Shown: positions 48,945 to 59,848 of the stretch, one piece after another | Numbering within the stretch: position 1 is the stretch's first letter | How the letters are laid out: the number at the start of each line of letters is the position of its first letter | NCBI RefSeq assembly: GCF_028502605.1 | Contig: NC_079234.1 | Coordinates: 558,001-622,000, forward strand | Reading direction: 5' to 3' | DNA: 64,000 bases | Source: Trichoderma breve | Taxonomy: Eukaryota > Ascomycota > Sordariomycetes > Hypocreales > Hypocreaceae | The notes under the pieces: generated by a model | Databases searched by the model: none | Told to the model about the DNA's origin: nothing | What the model saw: the letters and a program-made list of their open reading frames with translations, nothing else | Position numbers and translations under genes: made by a program

Positions 48945-51900
48945 CCACCACCTTACGCATTCATACTGTATCCCTTGCAGATCACCTCGTGGCAGTACAG
49001 TACCGTACAGTACTCGTACATACAGTCGCATCTCCCTTCTCAAACGAGGCACAATCAGCAGCAACAAACAACAAGCCGCCAACACCCAGAAGCGGCTGTA
49101 CAAGCACGCATGCATAAGAGTGGCGCCCCTTCAGCCCAATGAATGGCCCCTGTCTCGCCATCTGCTGTAGAGTAACAGCGCTGCTGCTCTTCTTTGCTCG
49201 CTGCTTTGCTTCTTACAGACTACTCGTACTATTCGCACGCCCCCTCGGCCGGGCCGGGCTGGGTTCCCTCCCGCACAAGTTAGTATGGTAAGCTACCCGC
49301 GCGGACACACCTGCTGCTGTCTTGTAAGCTTGCCGGACGGTAGATAATTAAAGGCCGGTGCCAGGCGGCGATAGGGTCGGTGCTTTGGGTTCGGCCGCTG
49401 ATCCAGAGCGCAGCGCAGTTACAGTTCGACCCGCTGCGACGCCCGTCTTTTGTCTCGCCCAGAGGATGCTGTTTGGCTGTATACTGCGAGGTGCTACTGT
49501 ACAGCCTCGTAGGGCAAGGGAGGAAGGGGGGGTGCTGCGAAGACGAACAATGAATGTCCAGGTTTGTCACCAAGTCTCGAACGGCTTCTGTCTTGCCGGG
49601 CCTTGTCCTGGCTGCCTTTGACTTTGCCTTGTCTTGCCTTGTCTTGTCCTGTCTTGTCTAACCAGGTCCAGGGCAACAACAAAAGTGCGAGATAATGCAG
49701 GCATCGCAAAAAGTGGAAATGCGAGATGGCTCGAGTCATGGGGACGATCGAACGGGCTTCAACTAGCCGCTGCTTGACCCCCAAACACAAAATACAGTAA
49801 AGAGGGACAAAAACCCTTGACAACCCTTGACGTTTCGCGCCCAGGCTATGTACATAGCGGGCTAAGGCTCGCGGAAACTTGACACAAACAGACACTCGGC
49901 CTGCGAGCCACCGAGTTCCTGCTGCCGGCATGACGATGCTAACGTTTGGTGCAATTATGAGTGCTTCTAAGCGCGAGTACCGTAGCATCGCGCAATATCC
50001 CCGAGGCGAGAAGCTGTGCAGGACATGACCGGACATGGCGCCTGCATTCGGCTACCAAGCAATAAACACCAAACAAATCCGAACGCGATACAAACCAGCG
50101 CTTCCTGCTGCTCCAATTGTTGGGCTTAGCTGACGACCCCGCAGACCCGCAGGCTTCTGCCACACCCCTTTCCTCCGTCGAAGGCTTCCAGAAGGCTTCC
50201 AGATATTTTCCTTTTCCGGGCAATCCCCTCTTCTCGCGCGTCTGCGAGCTTTCCCATGATCATACAGTACAATCTACAGGTCAACTTACCGGAACATGCA
50301 GGATTTGCTTGTGTGCTTGTGCTCGCACTTGTGCCTGTGCTTGGTGACACATTGAGGCATTTTGAGGGGTAAATGCAGTAAATGCAGGGCTTCTCCATGC
50401 CTCGTTTGTGCGTTTCCGTCTGTCATCGCTCCCGGCCAGTGGTCATTAGGATCCAAACCATCTTCATCAACAAACGCCCCTCAGACAGAGCTTGGTGTTG
50501 AGTCGCCGACTGCAGGGCCTCTGGCAATTTGTTGCCGTGCTAGACGAAGTATTACAACCACGAGCGGCTCTCGCAACCAAAGAACGTCGTGTTCGTCACC
50601 AGAAGTGGGAATTATCCAGACGCTCACTACAGGCATCGGAGTTGTAGCGGACAATTGCTTCTTTACTTTGTCTCTGTCTTGTTTCTCTTCTTCACCCCCC
50701 CTTTTCTTTCTAAATTATTACAAGATGCCGCATATCCAGAGGGCGGGTATTCGCTCGGCGAAGCCATCGGAATGAGGAGAACAAGGAAGAGGGGGGAGGC
50801 CCATGGGATGGGATGTGTGTGTGTTTCCCTCATGTTTGTTGCGACATGTGAGTTGGGCCTGACCTGCTGCATGAATCCCACCGGCAAAATAGGATCGTCC
50901 AACGCAAAGCATGACCAATGCTGATTGGAGAGGCTAGACAGAAAAAGACACCCAAACGAGTACACGAGGCTAATTGTCGAGTAGCACAAGGCTCCAAGCA
51001 ATGATTGCAAAGCACGGATTCTGGACTTTCATTTTACCTGTACAAAGTCCGCACTCCGCAGCTCCGAAACTCGTTGTCGTACCATAATTCGAGACAACGG
51101 GCGTAAACGCCATATCGACTCATGCGCTGTCAGTTTAATTAATCAGCTTGATCATACTTGGCAATTGCTTCTTGCCACTTTTGTTCTCAGTCAAACTCTC
51201 AAACGGGCGTCAACGACCGTCTAAGCGGGCCCTGCTTTGGAGAGAATATCATGTACGGTAATGAGTCTTTGGGTCGGGGAAACTCAATCCACATCGGGCC
51301 GCGTACTCTCGTACCTGGAACGACTCAAGATGGCATCTCCTAGTGAGATTACTCGAGTCGTCGTGGCGTGTTGATATCTTGCGGGAAATATTACATACCA
51401 CGCCGTTTCTAGGTTTGCGCAGGCACAAAAAAAGTCACATCACACACTCATACGCAGACTGCCGGGTCAAACCCTTTTGCGTGTGCCCTACACCGACACC
51501 GTAATTCATCAGAAACGGGTCCGGCTTGCTCCCTCGCTAGGCAGCAACGAAATCCCGTCCTGGGCGTGTGTGTTGCTCTGCTTATGACCAGCACGGCACG
51601 ATACCAGTCTCCTGATCCTTCTGGAAGCTAAAAAAGCCTCGAGCAGGAAGCAAAACCATGTCCGCTCGAGCAGTGTGACGAGCCCGGAGCCCTGCCGGAG
51701 GTGCCGGGCCCTGAGCGGGAGCCAAAGTCGGTGCTGCATGGCACGACACAGATCCGGCGTCGCTCGGGGTCATCGGAGGGGGGGGGACCCTGACAAGATT
51801 CAGAGGCAAGAAAGGGACAGTCATCATCGAGATTTGGGGAGGCAGAAATCTGTTTTGGGTTGACGCTTGCCTTGTTTCTCTGCATCATCTGCTTTTTTTT

Positions 51901-52674
51901 CTCCGTGGGCAGAGATGAGGGCTAGAACTTTTACGCCTGCACGTCGTGGGCTAAAGTAAGCACTACAGCATCTATCGAATGACATTGCCAGCAAAACGCA
52001 CACACGCACATCAGGAGCAACAAGAAAAATAAAGGCACAACAGAAAAAAAAACCACACCCGTCCCTTCAGGGCCTAACCGTTATGCAGGTTCTCGCGGAA
52101 TAACGGTATGCAGGGCTCTTTAACCTACGCCCGTCAGCTTGGGCCCCCAGTGGGGGTGAGTCGTCGAAACGAAATTGGGACGATGACTCGTTGAAGCAAA
52201 TGCCAGGCAGTAGTCTGTTTGATGGAGACCTCCAACGAAGGTTGGAGCCGTTTTGTGTTGTCTTCACGGAAACGCTTATCACTGATTTGTTAAGCACTTT
52301 TCTTCACCGGCACTTGAGGAGATTTTGCGAGATCTGATCCTTGAGCGTTCAACGACACTATCGAATCACGCATCCCCGTTCTCCATGCCGCTACTTCCAG
52401 AAAGGCAGGAGACAATGCGACGCCCGTGCCGGTTTGCTGGATCTCTAGCCCGGAAAAGAGGTAGCTTGGGTACCGTTACTTTGACTTGCCGGATGGATGT
52501 GTTCCCACGCCTTGTATCCGATGCTGCTTTCGGAACTCGCATTCGAATCATACGCTGAGACGATCATGCCCAGTCTGTCACTCTCAAACAACATCAACAA
52601 CTATTACGTGTCTTTTTGAGTTTCACTTGGTGTTCGTTCTCATTGACGATGCCGTTGTTCCGTCTCCTTAGTCT

Positions 52675-52896
52675 ATGGGATACGGTCCTTTTGCGGACCA
52701 ATATACTCAACCGACTTACAGACGAAATGGTCACGGGCCTCCTCCTCCAGAGACCAGTAAGCATAAAAGCGAGAGCGAGAACGCCAACCTCAGTTATACG
52801 CGGAATGCAACGAGCCTAACGGCAAGAGCGACAGGAAGCTTTCTTGGCTTCCCCAACTCGCGGACCCTATTTACCACGTTTGCAGCCTTACAGTGA
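52675..52896 (+). CDS. Possible small ORF, 73 residues, unrecognised
   Basis: The ATG at 52675, just after a TTAG acceptor-like sequence, opens 73 codons beginning MGYGPFADQYTQPTYRRNGH, with Pro run and a Lys/Ser/Glu segment, to TGA. Residue use is more protein-like than in neighbouring frames, but there is no family resemblance, no clear promoter and an alternative frame overlaps. It is either a small lineage-specific gene, an exon fragment of a decayed gene, or chance. Confidence 0.2.
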   Translation: MGYGPFADQYTQPTYRRNGHGPPPPETSKHKSESENANLSYTRNATSLTARATGSFLGFPNSRTLFTTFAALQ

Positions 52897-55800
52897 TGAC
52901 CGGTTCGTCATCTCATTGACTTTTGGGCTCGATGACGGCTTTGCCGCCACGTTTTTTGTCCTTTCTGTGCCGTGTCAACCCACCCTCACTCACTCTTTCA
53001 CCCTTCACCCTCACACCCTCTCCCCCTTTCTTTGCCTCGTGGTTTCTTTTTCTGGAAGATCCCGCTAATTAGTCAAGTTACGAGTACAATATGGGGATAG
53101 GTGGCTACAGACTCTCTTTTCCTGCGTTTACTCTTCCGGGCAAGTTTAGGTCAGCGGTGCCGTGGAGCTTGTCAAGTTCCATGTCATTATTAATTTAGGA
53201 CCTGGGGGGGGTGGGCTTCCGTGACTTGTCCCATACTATCGGCTGATGCTGCTGTCACCGTGACCATCAAAGGGGAAAACGCCCGTTATTAGACGGAAAT
53301 GGAGCAATGTGTTGTCTCTTTTTCCGTTTGTACTCTCAGCGTTTGCTATGCTCAGCTTATGGTGTTTGTTTGTCACCCAGCTTTGTTCTTGCGCTGGTGA
53401 TTGCGGTATGAAGTCGGCATGTCACTCTCCCTTCGAGTTGAGACATTAGGAGGCCGAAGCCTCCAACTCCCGACATCCACTGCCGTGAATGCCGGGAGCA
53501 GCTGTGGAACCCAGCTGTCAACTTTCGCTTACTGTCACTTCTCTTTGCGGTCCGAACGAGACTAAGCCCCGTTCCGTTCACCTTGCGAGACGGATAGCCT
53601 ATGATTGGGGGACCATTCTTCCTCCAGCCCCTGGCTTTGAACATGCTACTGGTATTTCGAATCTCTCCTCGAGAGATTGTAAGCCTGGGGGAATGGAGTC
53701 GGCAACTTCCGTTGAACAAGACGATTATCCGGGCTGATGCTTTGTCATTTCACCCCCCTGGTCTACCACTCAAAGAGAAGGACTATCTTGGGCTATATTA
53801 CCAAACAACAACTCGACTACCAAGTAGTCTATAAGCTCGTCACCATTCATCCCCCGGCATTGCCTTGACGGTGGCCAGATTAGGAAACAATGACGGAACG
53901 ATAGGATCCGACCACGTTGTTGCTGACAAGGTGGCAAACGGAGACGCCCCCTCCTTCATCTCTTCCCGCGCGCATGGAGTTTGACACGGCCAGACTTGTA
54001 CTTACTCGTGCACTCGCATGTATGTAAGCATGCCCGTGGGTCAGGAAGCCTTCTAGAAGCCTGAATGACATTCCGTGAGGAGCAGCTTATGAAGCAACTT
54101 ACCGTAAACAGTAAATGTCCTTCCGGAGCGTCCGTAACGTCCTTTTGAACCCGTCAACCGTTAGATTCTGCTTTGGAGCTAGCCTCACGTCATCTCAAAG
54201 GCAATCCACCCATCGCTCATGACGGTGACAAAACCTGCGCATAAAGATTCCCCTTTTCAGTCATTGCGTTTTACTCTTGTGCATTTAGTGTCTGGAGTTG
54301 TCGAGTTGAGAAGGAGTTGCAAACACAACTGCTTGGAGGCCTTTTTTCTCTGTCTTGCCCCCCCTGATTGGCAACGACAACAATAGCAACCAACCAACGT
54401 ACAAGCACAAAAATGAAGAGGCTTGATAGGGCTGAGGTTTACCGACTGTAACACCGGCAAGGCTGTGCCCCCCTTTGTCAGAGAAAATGGGGACAAAATA
54501 CGGAGTACAATTAACACTTTTTGGTCGAGCGTTTCATTTTTAGTGCCCAAGTCAAGGACACCACTAAAGCTAAAACGGCCCCAAAAAGCTTGCCTCTGCC
54601 GCTCCCTAGCACGGGGATGCTAGAGTGTCTTTAGCATTTCTTTAGCAGTCTTTAATGGGCAATAGAGAGCAAGGGCTATGCACGATGACGGCTTTTCCCT
54701 CGGCCGATTCGGCCGAGCCAAGCCAACCCGGAGGGATGGACCGATCTGGTCGAAGCCCCCGAGATGGCGTTTTTTCTTCGTGTCCAGTCTGTGCTTTTTC
54801 TCTCTTCTTTTGATGCTGACGCTTAATTCCCCCCATTCGACAGGGTTGCGTGTCAGTTTTGGGGGGGGAGGGGGGTGGTAAACAAGAATTACTGTTGTAT
54901 TCCGCTCTTCTCCGTTCCCCGGAAGCACCCCCCTACCTTACCCTCTCTCTCTGCCTCTGCTGTCTCCCAATTTTCCTTTTCGTATGCGGATTCAGAATGC
55001 GAGGAGAAGCAAAGCGGGCTAGGCGAGATTCGAGAGTAGTCGAGCCCTTCCGCTCGCGCTATCGATCAGTAATTTGGTCAAGAGAGGGGCATGGAGTCGT
55101 TGGTTTTGTTGTGTAAGCCTCTTTTTTTCTTTTTTTACGGGATGGATCGATAGGCGTCTGACAGGCGGGCTTTCAGATAAATGAACCTCATCAAAAAAAG
55201 ACATTGACATTTTGAAAATGGGATCCAAGAAAAGATACACCACAGAAGAGAGGCAGAGAGAGAGAGGGTGTGTGTCCCAAGCGGCGATGTGACATGCTGT
55301 TATCCGTTGTGTGGGATACTGTATGAGCAGGGTTGAAGCCTGCTGCTTGCTGCTTTTTTGACTTGCTTGTTTGTTTTCTGCTCTTTTGCTCATCCCGCGC
55401 AAAAAAAAAAAGTTGTCCGACACATGAAAAAGGATTTCGGTGACCAGACTGGGAAAAGAGGCAGGGTTAAAATTTCAGAATGAGGGAGGCCACAGCCCTT
55501 GCCTTGCCTTTTCCCTTCCAGGCATTGCTTGTTTCGAACAAGCGCTTTTCTCGGATTTTTTCGGTGTATGCGTATTATTGCGCAATTGGATGTGTTTTAT
55601 GCCGGTTGAATACCTTGCCCTCATTCTCTGTCTCCCCCCACGGGCAAGGGCTTGATATCTCCCCGAAGCTGTTGGGGTCCTTTTTTTTTTTTTTTGCTCT
55701 CTGCCTTGTCTTTCTTTTTTCTGTGTGTCTGTGTGTGGGTGTCTCTGCATGCATAAAGAAAGAACGTAGCATTGCATATAGGCGAAGATATGGGGGGCCG

Positions 55801-56199
55801 GCCGGGCCTCGGGAAGCCAAATACCGGAGCAGAATGGATGCTGCGTTACAACTGTACATGTAGTCTGTGCGGTTGCAATGTGCTGCTTTTTTTGTGAGGA
55901 CTTTTTTTTTTTTTACCTTCTGTTTAAAAATCCCGATGAATCGCGGCGCGTGACATCTCTGGGGGCCCAATCAGCGTCGATGCAATGTCACGGTAACGGG
56001 TGTTGGAAGCTGCCAAATACCGCTTGGTAGGTTTTGAGAGGGGAAGGGGGGAGACCGGAAGGATTACCCTTGGGGTGTGGACTCCCGATGTTTCGGCAAA
56101 TTGATGCCTGATTTTTTGCTGGAATCGGTGATTTCTTTCATCATTCATTTACCTACTTCATCTGTGTTGTGGTGTTGCAGCACATACATGTGTGTCCAT

Positions 56200-58627
56200 C
56201 TCTGGGTATATCAGTCAATATGATGATTCTGAGAGTTGTATTCATGTGTCATTAACGATGTCAAGGCTTTTTGGAAGTTCAATTGCTTTGTGTATGTATA
56301 AGCCCGATTAGGAGGTTTTGTGTATCAACAGTGTGTTTCGTAATGATATCTGACGGGGGGCCTTTGTTTGGGGGCGTGGGGGGCTCTTGCATGGAGATTG
56401 ATATGGAGCTCTAGTCGTTTTGGATGGTATTTTACCGTATTCCGTGGCCTGTCGGATGTAAGCTGTTTAATACGAGAGATGACCGGATGCCGATACCCGT
56501 ATTCCATTGATCAATATTGGGTGTTTCTTTTGTTTTCTTCTTGGACAGATGTGGCAGTGTAGGGGAATTATCTGCTCTTAATCTTGTTTTTGACAAATTA
56601 TTTGTAATGGATCATGACCAAGATGGTAGTGCTTTGTGTACATCTTATTTATCGTACTTCAACTATGGCTCCGGGATATGAGATGATTTTTAATGTTGCT
56701 CTGTAGAAGGATAATGATACGCCGTTCCTAATTACTCATTTCTGTTGTCTTATCTACTCTATTCTCCGGACGACTTGCATGAGATGTGCGGACTTGCGGG
56801 AGTTGTAATGGTGCTAACCTGTATTGCATCTGTCGATGCTGTCAAAGATTGCCGGGAACCGATCCCCAATCAATCAGGCATTGCGATGCTTGAAACGACT
56901 GAGATATTCGGCTTTCTGTGAAGCACAAGATCTAAAAGGATTCAGTATTCTAAGACGTGATATGTGACCTGTCATCGAATCTTGGTTGGGGGCCTTCACT
57001 ATTCGATCATTCTCCGGCGGAGTTTATAAAAGTCGCCGATGTATAGTCATTCGCCAAGGCTCCTTTTCGCGGGGTTCAAGTTAGATACTAGCCTAGAATC
57101 GTGGAAAATGTCTATTTCGTAACTTTTGTGGCACATTCCAGTTGAAAAATGTCGGTTGTGATATCCATGAAAATGTCGTTACAAGTCCTCAATCACATAG
57201 TTTTATCAGCTTCAATGGTACAAAGACTTTTATTCTAGGTTATGCTATAGGAGTGTTGAAATACAGGATAAGGGTCTATCAGTGATGTTGGAGGATATTG
57301 AAAGTTGGGCAAGATGAGGTTCTTTAACAATCCAAAGTCTCCGCCGTGAATCACAAGTGCTCCTGTTAGAGGTTGAGAAGCTAGATAACTGAAGAGAAGC
57401 ACCTTGAGTTTACTACCTTTTTTTTTTTTGAAGAGCCTTAGAGTTAAATACGGTTTCCTTTCGACCACTAGCTACTAGATTCCAACTAGTCTGCTGCTCG
57501 CCTCTTTGTCTTTGGCTTCATCACTTTGTCTCGTGTTCCAATGCCCTGACAGTTCTATTTTCATCAAATTCCATTGTAAAGTAAAGCTTTACTTCCATGT
57601 GTGGAGCCACCCTCAATTTTTGATAATCACAGAGGTATGGAACAACGAATCAAAAGGGAACTTATTGGCGGAAAGTTTTGACTAGCGACCTGGAGTCGGC
57701 ATGCGTGAAGATACTCCGTTATTTTGAAATTGAATACGATCACCTATAGAAAATTGGTCAAAATAAGCTACTGATTAAGTAGAGCATAGAAGATTCAATT
57801 ATCTAATAGACAAAACAACAAGATTTCCTGGCCGAATATTAGTTGCAGTATACTGAACTATGAGAAATGAGAGTTGAGGCCAATGGGTAGGATTGCATTG
57901 CACTGCTAAAGCACTCATCGATCGTATAGACGGCCAACTGGAAGAGACAAATAGATGTGCTTTTGAAGGAAAAATAAAGAGTCATATCAGAAAGCGACTA
58001 GGCGACATGAGATGGCCTTGCCACTATATCAATACCATCCATGATATGAACAATGGTTGGAACATAGTGATGGAGCTCTTGCTGCACTCTGCAAGTACTG
58101 CATTTTCGACTTGTGATTCTTGACTCTTAGAGCTAATACAGACGCATCTACTTATAGTTCCTCATAGAACGGCTATCCCGAACCTTTCACAAGAATGAGG
58201 CACTCACCTGATTTTGAAGAAACCCCTTTCAAGGTATGCATCTCGAAGAATCTCGACGGCTCTCGAATGATGTATAAATTCAAGGACAGGCTTCTGGAGC
58301 CCCATTTCGAATTGTCTCTAGCTGGGTTACAACGACTCGTATGCCTTATAATCTACGCATCATTCACAAGCATTCAATTGTAAGAATTCACCTACACGAA
58401 CATGCTGAGCGTACAGATTCCCGTTATATGACGAAGCTAAGCTTACAAAGCGAGTATTGTTCTGAAATCACATATCGAACAAGCCAAGGAAATCCTGGCT
58501 CCTCATTTTAAACGTTGGAAACAATTAGATTAAAGTTGCGGCGTACGAAACGTATCGTAAATATCTATATGTCTATATAGGAATATTAAAGAAATAACAA
58601 GCCGGAACCCAGAGCCTCTACAGCCCC
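56200..58627. other. AT-richer segment with coding-like fragments
   Basis: The sequence becomes visibly AT-rich. Three fragments read like protein: 57235-57430 on the minus strand (SYLASQPLTGALVIHGGDFG..., ending at TAG), 57893-58123 plus (ALIDRIDGQLEETNRC..., no ATG start nearby, ends TGA) and 58195-58383 plus (SPDFEETPFKVCISKNLDGS..., ends TAA). None joins to another in phase and none is recognised. They may be remnants of decayed genes, perhaps damaged by repeat-induced mutation, or chance frames in AT-rich DNA. Confidence 0.35.
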
Positions 58628-59848
58628 TTATGGGTGTGGCTTGCAGGATTGTGTGCAATTGCCAGTCAAGGGGTGCTTCTTGTATTGGGCAACGGCGGCG
58701 TTCCTGACAGAATAGTCAATGAGCTTGCCAACGCCCGGAACAAGAGCTTTAGCAAAATTAAAGGTCGCGGGAACGCTGAAGCCGCCAAACTGCTTCCTGA
58801 TGTCGACGTCGTTCATGATGCCCGTGGGGTTGACGGTGAAGTCGTTGAGCGGCGGCGAGACCTCTCCGGACAGCAGGTTGGTGGCAGAAGCGTACTCCTG
58901 CGTGGCAACAGCCTGAGAGACGCCCAACTGCTTGACGAGGGCCTGGATGGAGCACGGCTTGTTCTTGGGGTTGAGCAGGAACTTGTTGGCGGCGTACATG
59001 GAGGCCATGAAGCGAGTGAGCAGGGCGTTTTCAGCCTTGTTGCTCAGGGAGGACTGGCGGATGGTGAAGGCGCTCGAGGTGACGGGGGCGACGACGTCGG
59101 AGATGCGGGCGAGGATGTTGGGGGCCTGGCCGGGAGCAAGAGCATCGCCCTCGACGGCGAAGGGGTAGGTGAGGATGGTGGCATAGACTGCGGTGCCGTT
59201 GGGAAGAGCCTCGTTGACGAGGGCAGAGAATCGCTGGGGAGTTCCGCCGACGGTCTTACATTGCAGCATGTTAGTTTCGTTGTCTAATTGCTCTTCTTTT
59301 CTTCCTTGTTGCTCAACTCAACTCACCATAAAGTAGTAGTCGTTGTTGGCCAGCGTCAAGCCGTGAGTGGCCAGAACATCCTGCAGCAGATATGCGTAGC
59401 CGCTGAGGGGCGAGTCGACAATGATTGGCTTGCCCTTGAGCTGGTCGATGCTGGTGATGGACGGGATGGACGCGAGCACCAGATCCGGGCCCTGATCCAG
59501 CTGGCCGATGACGGTCACGTTCTGGTTCTGGTTGAAGCGGTAGTTGAGCGCATTGTCGACCGTCGCCGTCAGGATGTCGTATTGGCCGTTGAGGATGGAG
59601 GCAAAGGCCGCTGTGCTGTTGGGCACCTGGTTGTAGATGACGTTGAGGCCGTTCTCGGTGAAGAAGCCTAGCTGGTTGGCGACGGAGTAGGTGGCCGTGG
59701 CCAGGCTGCGCTCTCACAGTCAATGCCTTGTTCAGAGGTCAGAGGTGAGACAGAGATTCTGTAGAACTCACAAGGCGCCGTATTGGACCGTGTCCAGGGC
59801 CTGGGCGCAAGCCACGAGACCAGCGAGAGCGAGAGAACGCGACTGCAT
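58628..59848 (-). CDS. Secreted periplasmic-binding-protein-like (SsuA/NMT1-type) protein
   Basis: About 360 residues from three exons on the minus strand (59848-59772, 59705-59327, 59254-58628). The N-terminus MQSRSLALAGLVACAQA is a typical signal peptide. The mature protein has the type-2 periplasmic binding fold pattern: GFFTENGLNV (helix after strand 1), GQYDILTATVDNALNYR, LDQGPDLVLASIPSITSIDQLKGKPIIVDSPLSGYAYLLQDVL, and a later GGTPQRFSALVNEALPNGTA, as in nitrate/sulfonate/taurine-binding SsuA-like proteins. Several N-glycosylation sequons (NST, NVT, NGT, NCT) fit secretion. It lacks the Cys-rich CCCFC site of Thi5/Nmt1 pyrimidine synthases, so it is not thiamine synthase. No ABC permease or ATPase neighbours it. 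The second intron uses an AAG acceptor after an ACTAAC branch site, the least certain junction. Ligand unknown. Confidence 0.85.

Larger units (their letters stand above)
35594..56199. other. 20.6-kb gene desert of ordinary base composition
   Basis: No conserved protein was recognised on either strand. The many open frames of 60-230 codons (for example 47330-48028 minus, 38894-39487 plus, 49494-50036 minus) lack family motifs, have chance-like residue use and overlap frames on the opposite strand. Unlike RIP-mutated fungal repeats, the sequence is not AT-rich, and no long direct or terminal repeats were noticed by eye. It carries short palindromic words (AACACGTGTT at 42285-42294; TACTCCGTA at 36775 and 43681; TACGGAGTA at 39123 and 54499; the CTACTGTAG cluster at 47.3-48.7 kb) and microsatellites. 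A CTTGC/CTTGT-rich run lies at about 49617-49660. Confidence 0.55.

Noticed and set aside
58634..59287. 217-codon plus-strand frame opposite the binding protein
   Set aside because: It is an antisense shadow. The minus-strand frame has the signal peptide, the family pattern and introns in phase.
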